From a virus: DNA of 22,771 nt. Shown in pieces: positions 6,501-13,044 of the stretch. Where the stretch lies: IMG/VR virus record IMGVR_UViG_3300050821_009689, positions 1 to 22,771 of that record; one strand, 5' to 3'. Each line of letters starts with the position of its first letter. Positions within the stretch are counted from its first letter, which is position 1. The notes under the pieces are model-generated. The model was not told the DNA's origin and did not search any database. It saw nothing but the letters and a program-made list of their open reading frames with translations. The position numbers and the translations under genes are program-made.

Positions 6501-8155
6501 TTGGCTGGGATATACTCCGTGCTGGCCTGTGGGAAGATACTATGTCGCAGGCATCGGCGCTGGATGAGCGCTTCACCAAGAAGATGAACCCTGGGCCATT
6601 GAGCCTGGAATTCTTGGTGCATCAGCACTTTGGCTTTAACTTGAAAATTCTCTTCGACAGTCTCGATAAGAACAATCTCGATAAGGAGCCTGTCGGCAAG
6701 GTGCTTGAGTATAACGGCCCCGATGCCAAATACCATCGCGCTCTGTGCGAAGTACAGGAAGATCTTCTCGATGAGCAGGGCTTGCTCGATGGTTACGACA
6801 CTAAGCTGCGCCGCATTCCGACTTGCGTATTGACGCAGCTAAAGGGAGTGCCTGTCGCGCGCAGCGTAACCGCCGATCTAAGTGAAAAATATTCGGCACG
6901 GATTACTGAAATTGAGAACAAACTGTTTTCACTATCCGCGATCAAGGAAGTGGAGCGGATCAAGCCAAAGCGTGAACCTTATAAGCCGGGCTCGGCCGAT
7001 GATGTAACGATCCTGCTCAAAGATGTGCTGGGTACAAAGATCGGTCGCAAGGAGGATGGCAGCTATTCCACCGAGGCGGAAGTATTGGAAGAGGTTGGCC
7101 ATCCGGCCTGCGATCTCACCGTCGAATGGCGCCATGCGACAAAGGTAAAGAGTACCTACATCGATCCTTATGAACCTCCTTCAGTGGAGAACTCCCGTGG
7201 CCGATTATATCCTGATGGGAATTTACACTGCATCTTTAATACGGTATTCACTTCTACCGACAGACTTTCCAGTGAAGATCCGAACCTTCAGAACCAGATC
7301 AAGCGGGATAAGGAAGCCAAGGAGATACGAAAGCAAGTAAGGCCGGCTAAGAAGGGAGAAGTAGTTGCACCCTTCGATTATGGCCAGATCGAATTCCGTG
7401 TGCTGGGGATGGCCAGCCGAGATAAAACTGTTGTGCAGATGCTTTGGGAGCGTTATGACGTACATAAGGATTGGGCTCTGCGCATCGCCAAGCGCTATCC
7501 GAATTGGATCAAGGAGCCGATGCATCAATTTCTGTCGGGAAGTAAGAAAGGGGCCGATCTGATTGATGCAGCGATCTTTGGCCATTACCGCAACAAGGTA
7601 AAGAATGAATGGGTATTTCCGCTTTGTTTCGGCGCGAGCTTGGCACGAGTGGCCGCAGAATTAGGTATCGATGAAGATGTTCTCAAGCCAGAGAGGGAAG
7701 AATTTTGGCGGATCTTCCACGGCGTTGCCGATTGGCACGATGATATGACAAAGTTTTATGATAAGCACGGTTACGTAGAAACATTGACCGGCCATCATCG
7801 TCGGCGTTATCCGCTTACATTTAATGAGTATATCAATGAGCCGATCCAAGGTACTACCGCCGAAATAGTAATGAATGCGATGAGCACGATCAGCGAACTT
7901 GCGGAAAAGCGTGATGATTGGTATTTGCAGCCTGTACTTAATATACACGATGATTTAACCTTCATACTTCCAGAAAATCGCGTTGATGAATATGCGGAAG
8001 TAATAATTGATAGAATGCTGGATGTGAACCTGCCCTTTGTGAATGTGCCGATAACGGTTGAAATGAGTATGGGCAAGGATTGGTATTCGGCGAAAGAGGT
8101 TGGTACTTATGCAAGCGATCAGTGGCTTGATTGGCCTAAGCGGATGGCGGCCTGA
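3527..8155 (+). CDS. Uracil-DNA glycosylase / family A DNA polymerase fusion with two inteins
   Basis: The 1542-residue precursor would give an 891-residue protein after removal of two inteins (residues 67-399 and 452-769). Residues 1-~845, minus inteins, resemble family 4 uracil-DNA glycosylase. They carry C32xxC35 and C437 (NCRPPGNR) plus C770/C771 as iron-sulfur ligands, a GEAPG...EDEQ uracil-binding loop, and a YAAAHPAGLL motif (H830). Next comes a 3'-5' exonuclease with D915xE917 and HNYAFEAEW. The polymerase domain has LSSEDPNLQN, motif A FDYGQIEFR (D1284), a motif B region KNEWVFPLCFG and motif C IHDDL (H1474-D1476). Bacillus phage SPO1 polymerase has a comparable glycosylase-like N-terminus. 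The fusion should replicate phage DNA, proofread, and sense or remove uracil ahead of synthesis. Splicing is inferred from complete terminal motifs in both inteins. Confidence 0.93.
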   Translation: MGFFASGGGTKASKGWASSKGPSLKLLHQLGCQVCPLNSATDLRSPKMLPSGPKSAEIMFIGEAPGCIGGESLIATAFRDKSKFPDGIPIKDLVGKKGFYVYSFDRRNNKLVLGLVTKVWKTGIKKAYKVTYKWSYAEGMQKVYLEDSLIVTSNHPFLLKEPSFKDPFKGINKKGGYLSIDQGLQKGHSIQPFHSNLVTGRYHVGISHDEMYREARFLLEFKEGRKLKKGEECHHDDENKLNDTWGNILLETTESHARLHTLRSNPMHSAKARRAHKRAMQSPIYRKGQSEKLKTHLSDPEAYEERIKQILATNPARSETVKNKYKDPGYWLRSFRGRQEWLGWSDERLKVEFEKKFPEHAFPENHVITKIEFIGMQAVYDMEVEKYHNFAVNGIFVHNSKEDEQDKQFVGASGDLLWSRVPRNMRDKIRVNNAINCRPPGNRKPEHIEIECIIEGSLVEPVGGIRKLYRRWYNGPLITFETMRGNFLSVTPNHPVFTEKGTTPAKGIKVGDHLIRSSGRNRIGGGVPNINHEPTLIDDIFSSFSKVFKIDRTRSSSFDFHGDGKEGYIDVIRTDSFLRTGPNTFSAQEAGKNFFPSPSLTPIFFRSDCSLDVRTDVVSVPTSDFSFNDGVSVVPSDHTFRSISGSDVIAYEKGFNSSSHNLFGSADFFQAFPREISCNYISRRLPKHSSREISLFIESADFYSIFDEPSFDEGRISSDNFFEIAKSFSLIDVEIDEIVSIKETNFSGHVYNLETDSGSYIANGLAVHNCCRSRIVSDVELVRPRVIVGLGLTPFQWLTGFNTAKMYIVRGRLFAARIGSHDCWFYAAAHPAGLLRQRQQDRRGREQKSNDELAWERDIDHIFAVWDRLPDPRPHDPKDASKGVITASGKKGDADFNLVMDFLDRAARSKLSGLDLETKKLRPYWPDSKILTVAISLGLEDTLAFAWDHPQAGWSQSQKASIQQAYIKYLTSRSRKAAHNYAFEAEWHAHQFGWDILRAGLWEDTMSQASALDERFTKKMNPGPLSLEFLVHQHFGFNLKILFDSLDKNNLDKEPVGKVLEYNGPDAKYHRALCEVQEDLLDEQGLLDGYDTKLRRIPTCVLTQLKGVPVARSVTADLSEKYSARITEIENKLFSLSAIKEVERIKPKREPYKPGSADDVTILLKDVLGTKIGRKEDGSYSTEAEVLEEVGHPACDLTVEWRHATKVKSTYIDPYEPPSVENSRGRLYPDGNLHCIFNTVFTSTDRLSSEDPNLQNQIKRDKEAKEIRKQVRPAKKGEVVAPFDYGQIEFRVLGMASRDKTVVQMLWERYDVHKDWALRIAKRYPNWIKEPMHQFLSGSKKGADLIDAAIFGHYRNKVKNEWVFPLCFGASLARVAAELGIDEDVLKPEREEFWRIFHGVADWHDDMTKFYDKHGYVETLTGHHRRRYPLTFNEYINEPIQGTTAEIVMNAMSTISELAEKRDDWYLQPVLNIHDDLTFILPENRVDEYAEVIIDRMLDVNLPFVNVPITVEMSMGKDWYSAKEVGTYASDQWLDWPKRMAA
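3725..4723 (+). mobile_element. Intein 1 with in-frame HNH homing endonuclease (333 aa)
   Basis: The element starts at Cys67 (CIGGESLIAT, block A) and ends with VHN before Ser400, a valid +1 nucleophile. Block B is the TSNHPFLL segment, block F is YDMEVEKYHNFAVNG and block G is IFVHN/S. Between them lies an HNH nuclease domain around residues 230-255 (ECHHDDENKLNDTWGNI then SHARLH), with H235, N242 and N247 as likely catalytic or structural residues, followed by a basic helical region rich in NPxR and YKDP-type DNA-binding elements. The DNA is clearly AT-richer than the flanking polymerase sequence, a sign of transfer. The insertion point lies between GEAPG and the EDEQ of the glycosylase active-site loop, so unspliced protein should lack glycosylase function. 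Confidence 0.92.
4928..5773 (-). CDS. Vsr-like (EDxHD-type) homing endonuclease, antisense within intein 2
   Basis: This 281-residue frame runs opposite to the intein and in exact codon register with it. The start is the ATG at 5773, with GAGGT seven bases upstream (5781-5785); an earlier in-frame ATG lacks this. Two helix-turn-helix-like segments come first (residues ~10-47 and ~68-105). A PD-(D/E)XK-like nuclease core follows: GAWEEIF (153-158), GPYNVDISLFPVAVEIE (176-192), KRTKYIIDQGWFVIYIW (206-222) and a C-terminal EYRVIRGNGE (253-262). This order matches phage and GOS-type Vsr-like homing endonucleases. In those, a GGxWHxxxxH segment follows the VEI strand; here it reads AAGPCPVNLK, so the usual histidines seem missing and cleavage activity is uncertain. 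The last ~30 residues are antisense to splicing block B. It would cleave intein-free polymerase genes. Confidence 0.85.
   Translation of the reverse strand: MPRKIRFFDRYDLIDLYVNQGKGLRDLEKIIGTNSSLIKAWLVENGVKIRTLYEQRDLSGAMFWKPSTDIITRYLSGESLEEISRSEKVMTTTIKSFLIRNNITPRNRSESMITWYNTHSVIERKIRCRHGDYVRSHIKGAITAEKNRSKTGAWEEIFTSFLRRKGVRPGPQKAVGPYNVDISLFPVAVEIEAAGPCPVNLKNFAKRTKYIIDQGWFVIYIWHTSANPISPAAADKVISYFDALRRGRAFFREYRVIRGNGEEVSPHSFKRYQRPIIPPTI
5781..5785 (-). promoter_or_regulatory. Shine-Dalgarno for antisense endonuclease
   Basis: GAGGT on the minus strand, seven bases before the ATG at 5773. It decides the start codon and lies within DNA that codes for intein block F on the other strand. Confidence 0.65.
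5804..5832 (-). promoter_or_regulatory. Possible sigma70-type promoter for antisense endonuclease
   Basis: On the minus strand TTGTGT (5832-5827) is followed after 17 bases by TATATA (5809-5804) with an extended -10 TGC directly in front. Transcription would start about 25 bases before the endonuclease ATG. The region is AT-rich, so chance resemblance is possible. Confidence 0.4.
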
Positions 8156-8375
8156 ATTGCGCTGGCCTTTCGTATCTCGCTGTACCTATGAAACGCTCAA
8201 GGCTGAGCACGCTGCACTGGCGGAACAAGTAACCGAGAGCGTCAGCGATAATCGAGCCTTGCGCGATCATCTATCGACGATCATCACCGAGGGCGCCGAG
8301 CACACGAAAGAACTCTATGCCAGGATCGAGGAATTGGAGCGGCAGTTGATGATCGCACATATACTTTTTAATTGA
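8109..8375 (+). CDS. Coiled-coil hypothetical protein, 88 aa
   Basis: I chose the ATG at 8109, about nine bases after AGAGG, inside the end of the polymerase gene (47-base overlap), over a TTG at 8100. The N-terminus is Gly/Leu-rich. From about residue 28 to 84 the protein is a long charged helix with heptad-like Leu, Ala and Ile spacing (LKAEHAALAEQV, YARIEELERQLM), a likely coiled coil. It could be a polymerase-associated or structural small protein. No family recognised. Confidence 0.55.
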   Translation: MQAISGLIGLSGWRPELRWPFVSRCTYETLKAEHAALAEQVTESVSDNRALRDHLSTIITEGAEHTKELYARIEELERQLMIAHILFN

Positions 8376-8383
8376 GGCTTCAA

Positions 8384-8578
8384 ATGTATATAGATGGTGA
8401 TATTTGGAATGCCGATGCTGGGCAACCTCTTAGAGCAAAGTTAATTCACTCCTCTCTTCGAAATGAGCGTAGCAGGATAAAACTTGAACTCATGTACCAC
8501 GATCTTGAAGATAGTTGGAGCATTCCATTTCAAGAGATAAAAGTAATCGGATTTAAGAGCATATCTAAAAATGTCTGA
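8384..8578 (+). CDS. Small hypothetical protein, 64 aa
   Basis: The ATG at 8384 follows GAGG with six bases between. The sequence alternates short strands and charged turns (KLELMYHDLEDSWSIPFQEIKVIGF) and looks like a small beta-rich fold. It overlaps the start of the clamp loader gene by eight bases, so the two are probably co-translated. Function unknown. Confidence 0.5.
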   Translation: MYIDGDIWNADAGQPLRAKLIHSSLRNERSRIKLELMYHDLEDSWSIPFQEIKVIGFKSISKNV

Positions 8579-9527
8579 AAGTAGAGAAACTTTGATTACC
8601 CGTTACCGCCCAAAAAAATGGGGCGACGTTATCGGCCAGCGCGACATTGTTAAATCCCTGCAATCCGCCATCGATCGAGGTTTGAGCCATGCCCTGCTCT
8701 TTACCGGCCCCTCTGGCGTGGGAAAAACCACTTTGGCTCGGATCGCGCTTGGAGAAGTGGGTTGTGATATCGAGCGCGGCGACATCTTGGAATACGACGG
8801 GGCAACGCTGTCGGGTGTGGATGACATGCGAACGCTCAAAGTCACCCTCCAATACCGCCCCCTTGGAGGAACCAAAAAAGGGATCATAGTAGATGAGTGT
8901 CACCGCCTCTCGCGCCAAGCCTGGGATGCATTACTCAAGGAGATCGAGGAGGCCCGTGATTATCTCTTTTGGGTCTTTTGCACTACGGAACCCCTACGTG
9001 TTCCGGACACCTTACGCACTCGCTGCACGGCTTATACGCTTAAAGCGGTGCATCAGGAGGATATCGCGGATCTCCTAGATTGGATCGCCGAGAAGGAAGA
9101 TTTCTCCTGCAATCGAGAAGTGATCGCGCTTTGTGCCCGCGAAGCGCACGGCTCGCCGCGACAGGCGATCAGCTTTCTCGCTGCCTGTGCCGATGTGGAA
9201 AGCCGCGAAGATGCCGCCAAGCTCTTACGCTCCGCCGAGGCTGGCACGGAATCCTACGAGCTAGCCCAAGCCTTGGTGAAGGGCAGGGATTGGAAGGAAA
9301 TAAGCCATATACTTTCTGGCCTGAAGGAGATCGGGGCCGAGAGCATCCGTCACGTAGTACGCGATTATTGTACTAAAGCCATGCTAGGCGATCGGGTAGA
9401 TATTAAGCAGGCTGAGGAATTGTATAGAATCATCGATGCTTTCAGTGAACCTTTCAATCCGGCCGATGGCTTAACGCCTGTGCTGCGAGCGATCGGCAAG
9501 ATCATATTCCAAGGGAGGCCGTTCTGA
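8571..9527 (+). CDS. DnaX-like clamp loader ATPase
   Basis: This 318-residue AAA+ protein opens with the clamp loader signature TRYRPKKWGDVIGQ (residues 10-23). Walker A is GPSGVGKT (46-53). Walker B is IIVDECH (105-111), close to the usual DExH. A sensor 1 segment FCTTEP and the RTRC segment (149-152), which carries the trans-acting arginine finger, follow, then a sensor 2 segment GSPRQA. The zinc module that normally follows Walker A in bacterial DnaX is absent and the protein lacks the tau extension, so it resembles short gamma-type or phage clamp loader subunits. It should load the DnaN-like ring onto primed DNA. No separate delta subunits are visible in this window. Confidence 0.9.
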   Translation: MSESRETLITRYRPKKWGDVIGQRDIVKSLQSAIDRGLSHALLFTGPSGVGKTTLARIALGEVGCDIERGDILEYDGATLSGVDDMRTLKVTLQYRPLGGTKKGIIVDECHRLSRQAWDALLKEIEEARDYLFWVFCTTEPLRVPDTLRTRCTAYTLKAVHQEDIADLLDWIAEKEDFSCNREVIALCAREAHGSPRQAISFLAACADVESREDAAKLLRSAEAGTESYELAQALVKGRDWKEISHILSGLKEIGAESIRHVVRDYCTKAMLGDRVDIKQAEELYRIIDAFSEPFNPADGLTPVLRAIGKIIFQGRPF

Positions 9528-9721
9528 TGGCAATAAAGTATTTTTGTGATGGTTGCGATGCATTATTAGATGGAAAGAACGAAATCACTGTTCGTATACT
9601 TAATGAAACGCGGGAACTTTCCGCTCCTGGGCCCTTTAATCTTTGCTCTCTTTGTCAAAAGCATTTGATACATAGATCAATTCCTACTAATTGGCCACGG
9701 GAGAAATCCAATGCCCCGTGA
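9527..9721 (+). CDS. Small zinc-ribbon-like protein, 64 aa
   Basis: The start overlaps the clamp loader stop (TGATG). Two CxxC pairs (C8xxC11 in FCDGCD and CSLC near residue 40) separated by about 30 residues form a plausible zinc-binding ribbon. The 3' end carries the GGGAGA Shine-Dalgarno of the next gene. Likely a small regulator or nucleic-acid-binding protein; the role is not shown. Confidence 0.6.
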   Translation: MAIKYFCDGCDALLDGKNEITVRILNETRELSAPGPFNLCSLCQKHLIHRSIPTNWPREKSNAP

Positions 9722-10274
9722 ACGGATTGAAGTAGCCAAAGTAGATTATATGGCCAAGTGGCGTGATCGCTACGAGGAATTGGCCAAGAACATCAAGATC
9801 GATAAGAATTCGCTCGATGATGAATTGGTGCATCAGCCGGAACTCTATCATGAAGCCGGCCGGCTTTATTCATCGGCCGTATCCTCGCGGGATGAAGCCA
9901 AGAATGAGCGCGACAGCCTGCGCGGCAAGATTGATCTGCGTATTCGCGATCAATTGGAGCGCAACACCGAGAAGAAGCCCCCGGAAACGCAGATCGCCAA
10001 TATGGTTGTCGCCGATCCCGACTACCTCGATGCGCAGGAGCGCTATCAGGAATGGGATCGCTTGGCTGGCCAGGGCGCGGCATTGCGCGAGGATTTCCAT
10101 GCGCGCGGGTTTGGCTTGCGTGAATTGGCCAATCTATGGATTGCCGGCTACTATCAAAACAATTCGGTAACTCGCCGGGATGCGGTGGATCGCCGCTCCG
10201 AGGAATATCACCGAGCCCGTGAAGCTGAAGCTGTAGGCGTGGATCGGCATCGGCGTAGACCGGATCGCGATTAA
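9711..10274 (+). CDS. Helical phage protein next to SSB, unknown function
   Basis: This 187-residue, highly charged and mostly helical protein follows a GGGAGA Shine-Dalgarno. The N-terminal half (DDELVHQPELYHEAGRLYSS then SRDEAKNERDSLRGKI) looks like a long antiparallel helical hairpin. Next comes a segment ETQIANMVVADPDYLDAQER and a helix GFGLRELANLWIAGYY. Proteins of this layout occur in phages beside recombination genes, to my recollection without assigned function. Its position between the clamp loader and the gp32-like SSB and upstream of the recombinase makes a UvsY-like mediator role conceivable; the sequence itself does not show it. The C-terminus is Arg-rich. Confidence 0.6.
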   Translation: MPRERIEVAKVDYMAKWRDRYEELAKNIKIDKNSLDDELVHQPELYHEAGRLYSSAVSSRDEAKNERDSLRGKIDLRIRDQLERNTEKKPPETQIANMVVADPDYLDAQERYQEWDRLAGQGAALREDFHARGFGLRELANLWIAGYYQNNSVTRRDAVDRRSEEYHRAREAEAVGVDRHRRRPDRD

Positions 10275-10465
10275 TGGATGCATTGGCTGTATTTGAAGAT
10301 GCAATAATCGCATCTTCTGAAACTTGGCTCACAGTTGAGATTTGCGTGCGTTCTGATACTCTTCAAGCAGCTTTATTGAAGGAGGTTTGTCAGGATATGC
10401 TCAAGCGGGGTTTGCCAGTTTATGTATCAATATCGAAAAGGGGCACGCCTTACAAGGCGGGATAA
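10274..10465 (+). CDS. Small hypothetical protein, 63 aa
   Basis: The ATG overlaps the upstream TAA by one base (TAATG). The sequence is a compact mixed alpha/beta stretch (WLTVEICVR, LLKEVCQDMLKRGLPVYVSI) without recognisable motifs. A 37-base gap with no other feature than the next Shine-Dalgarno separates it from the SSB gene. Confidence 0.5.
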   Translation: MDALAVFEDAIIASSETWLTVEICVRSDTLQAALLKEVCQDMLKRGLPVYVSISKRGTPYKAG

Positions 10466-10502
10466 GTAAATCTTCTTGCAATTCTGAGCAGTGAGGGAAC
10501 CA

Positions 10503-11978
10503 ATGGCTCGCAGCCGCGACGATTATGATGACCGAGGCCGGGGAAGGGATCGAGACGATGATCGGGAAACGCGCTCGCGAGATCGTGACCGTGACGGCGA
10601 AAGAGATCGGCCTTATCGCGATGACGATCGTGATACTCGTTCCAGGGATCGCGATCGTGATGATGATCGTGGGCGTGATCGCGATCGTGATGAGCGTAGG
10701 GGAAGAGATCGGGATCGCGACGATGAACCCCGCCGTGATTCTGCTCGCGACCGTGATTCTGCTCGCGACCGTGATCGGGGTCGCCGTGAGTACAACCCGC
10801 GATCGGCGGAAGAAATCCAGCGCCACGCCACGCAATCGGTAGGCGGTTACGATAGTCTGTGGGATGAGAAGTATAAAGCGTTCAAGCCGCGCGAGGGCTT
10901 CAATACGGTACGCTTTATTCCCGGCACCTTCGGCAAGAAGGATAGCCCGCTATTCCGTTACTTCCGCCATGAGAATATCGGCCCAGACGAATCGTCTTAC
11001 GTGTGCCCCGAGAAGATGGGCATGGGCCGCTGCCCGATCTGCGAACAACGCACTAATTTCTCGGAAGAGGATGCCAAGGAACTTCGAGCGAAAACGCGAT
11101 GGATCGCCTGGATCGTCGATCGCGATGCCGAACGTGAAGGCCCGCAGCTTTGGGATATCTCGCCTACGGCTGACAAGAATATTTCCGGCCTACTGATTGA
11201 TCGCATGGGCCGGGTGATCCACATGGATGATCCGGATGATGGCTTCGATCTGGAATTCATGCGCGAAGGCCAGCGTTTGAATACGCGTTATAGCGGCTAC
11301 AAGATCAGCCGTGATGCCTCGCCGCTTTCCGATGATCCGGACAAGTATGATCGGTGGTGGGATTACGCCGATGATAATCCGCTCGATAAGGTGCTGACGA
11401 TTTACGATGCCGAATATCTCGAAAAGGTATTCAGCGGCCAAGCCGAGCGGATGGATAAGGATCTCGATAAGGAACCGGAAGGTCGCCGTCGCCCGCGTGA
11501 GCGGATGAGCCGCGATCGTGACGATGAGCCCAAGGGCCGCTCGCTGCGCGATGAATTGGATGATGCCATTCCGGAACGGGGCGAGGCGCGTGAGGAAAGG
11601 CGGCCACGGGAGCGGTTAGATGATCGCAACGGCGATGATCGCGGCAGAGGCAGGGATCGCGATGACGATCGCGACAACCGCTCCGCTCGCGGCACAGCGC
11701 GTGACGATGAACCCGGTCGTGAGCATGAGCGTGATCGCGACAGCCGGGGGCGAGGCAATGGCCGTGATGATGACGGCCGAGGCCGGGATCGAGATCGAGA
11801 CGATGATCGGCGACCCTCTCGGGATGATGATCGTGATACCCGACGCTCACGCGATCGAGACCCGCCGCCTGACAATGATGAAGAAGGCGATGTTTCATCG
11901 GCTACGCGAGATCGGCTTCGCGATATGAGCGAGCGGCGCAGTGGGCGGGATCGTGATCGGGATGAAAGGCGCCGTTAA
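10503..11978 (+). CDS. gp32-like single-stranded DNA-binding protein with Arg/Asp-rich tails
   Basis: I chose the ATG at 10503, five bases after GAGGG, over a GTG at 10491. Residues ~105-330 form a gp32-type core: FNTVRFIPG, then YFRHENIGPD and a zinc site H156-x11-C168-x8-C177-x2-C180, close to H64/C77/C87/C90 of T4 gp32. Aromatic strands typical of the OB-fold follow. The protein should coat ssDNA during replication and recombination. Flanking the core are a ~95-residue N-terminal and ~160-residue C-terminal tail made almost wholly of Arg, Asp and Glu repeats (RDRDRDDDRGRDRDRDE is typical). T4 gp32 instead has a short acidic tail. The DNA of the tails is a GATCGYGAY-like low-complexity repeat. 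Confidence 0.85.
   Translation: MARSRDDYDDRGRGRDRDDDRETRSRDRDRDGERDRPYRDDDRDTRSRDRDRDDDRGRDRDRDERRGRDRDRDDEPRRDSARDRDSARDRDRGRREYNPRSAEEIQRHATQSVGGYDSLWDEKYKAFKPREGFNTVRFIPGTFGKKDSPLFRYFRHENIGPDESSYVCPEKMGMGRCPICEQRTNFSEEDAKELRAKTRWIAWIVDRDAEREGPQLWDISPTADKNISGLLIDRMGRVIHMDDPDDGFDLEFMREGQRLNTRYSGYKISRDASPLSDDPDKYDRWWDYADDNPLDKVLTIYDAEYLEKVFSGQAERMDKDLDKEPEGRRRPRERMSRDRDDEPKGRSLRDELDDAIPERGEAREERRPRERLDDRNGDDRGRGRDRDDDRDNRSARGTARDDEPGREHERDRDSRGRGNGRDDDGRGRDRDRDDDRRPSRDDDRDTRRSRDRDPPPDNDEEGDVSSATRDRLRDMSERRSGRDRDRDERRR
10733..10768 (+). repeat. 18-bp perfect tandem repeat in SSB tail
   Basis: Two adjacent copies of an 18-base unit beginning CCGTGATTCTGC (10733-10750 and 10751-10768) encode two RDSARD units in the N-terminal tail. 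A partial third copy follows. Such repeats let the tail change length by slippage or recombination. Confidence 0.9.
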
Positions 11979-11981
11979 ATC

Positions 11982-13007
11982 ATGCCACGCGAACGGATGG
12001 AGAAAGCCAATGGCGGGGAGAAATCCCCGCCTACTAATTTCTTTGCTACGCAAAGCGAAGATGTGGAATTCTTCTCTAGCGGCTGCCACATCCTCGATCG
12101 AGCGATTGGCGGCGGTTGGGCATTAGGAAGGATTGGCAATATAGTAGGCGATGAGGCGACGGGCAAAACTCTACTCGCAATAGAAGCCTGCAATAATTTC
12201 ATTCGCCGCTTTCCAAAAGGAAAAATCTACTACCGCGAGTCAGAAGCCGCTTTTGATCTTAGCTATGCCGAAGCTCTCGGCATGCCTGTTGAGCGGGTAG
12301 ATTTCAAGAAGATAGATACAGTGGAAGATTTCTTTCGAGATCTGGATAAAGTTCTCGATGAGTTGACAAGATCCAAGCAGCCGGGGTTATACGCTCTAGA
12401 CTCATTGGATGCTTGTTCGGATGAGGCTGAGCAGGATCGTGATATTACTAAAGCTGCTCCGCCTGCGGTAAAGGCTCGCAAGATGAGCGAGATATTCCGC
12501 AAATTAGCAGGGGATATTGAGCGCACCCGTTTACATTTGATGATTATAAATCAGGTACGTTCAAAGATCGGCGTTACTTTCGGCACGACAAAATTCCGTG
12601 CCGGTGGTAAAGCACTGGATTTTTATTCCTCGCAAACGATCTGGCTTTCCAAAATCAAGACGTTGGTGAAGCAGCAAGAAAAGATTGAACGTCCTACTGG
12701 TGTACAGATCAGAGCACGATGCACAAAGCTGAAAGTGGGGCTGCCCTTTCGGGAAGCGACATTTGATATACTCTTCGGCTTCGGGATCGATGATGTGACG
12801 GCATGCATCAATTGGCTGAAGGATTCAAATCGGGAAAAATTGCTAGGTAATGATCCGGCAAAATTTTTCAAATCATTGGAGATGTTGAGAGGTGAAGATT
12901 ATCGCAATGCCGTAGACGATCTTCACGATGCTGTTACTAAAGCTTGGGGTGAGATCGAGACGAGCTTCCTTCCCGAAAAGTCTAAGTATGCTAGATTGGA
13001 TGAGTAG
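11982..13007 (+). CDS. RecA/UvsX-like recombinase
   Basis: This 341-residue protein has the RecA core: a SSGCHILDRAIGGG opening as in RecA/Rad51 relatives, Walker A GDEATGKT (56-63), a YYRESEAAFD segment holding the catalytic Glu (E86 or E88), and Walker B LYALDSLDA (D140). The MIINQVRSKIGVTFG segment lies at the loop 1/2 region and FRAGGKALDFYSSQTIWL corresponds to the RecA sequence after loop 2. It would form filaments on ssDNA and perform strand exchange, together with the gp32-like SSB and Rad50/Mre11 pair. Start codon support is modest: no strong Shine-Dalgarno precedes 11982. Confidence 0.9.
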   Translation: MPRERMEKANGGEKSPPTNFFATQSEDVEFFSSGCHILDRAIGGGWALGRIGNIVGDEATGKTLLAIEACNNFIRRFPKGKIYYRESEAAFDLSYAEALGMPVERVDFKKIDTVEDFFRDLDKVLDELTRSKQPGLYALDSLDACSDEAEQDRDITKAAPPAVKARKMSEIFRKLAGDIERTRLHLMIINQVRSKIGVTFGTTKFRAGGKALDFYSSQTIWLSKIKTLVKQQEKIERPTGVQIRARCTKLKVGLPFREATFDILFGFGIDDVTACINWLKDSNREKLLGNDPAKFFKSLEMLRGEDYRNAVDDLHDAVTKAWGEIETSFLPEKSKYARLDE

Positions 13008-13044
13008 CTGTGGATAAGCCTGTGCAAAGCGGGGATAACTAAAA

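Noticed and set aside
6188-6736. 182-codon minus-strand frame in the exonuclease region of the polymerase
   Set aside because: No recognisable domain and no start signals; the sense strand encodes well-conserved exonuclease sequence.
11402-11898. Long minus-strand frames rich in Arg/Ser or His/Arg opposite the SSB tail
   Set aside because: They are mirror images of the plus-strand Arg/Asp codon repeats (GATCGY). They have no domain or Shine-Dalgarno and disappear outside the repeat.
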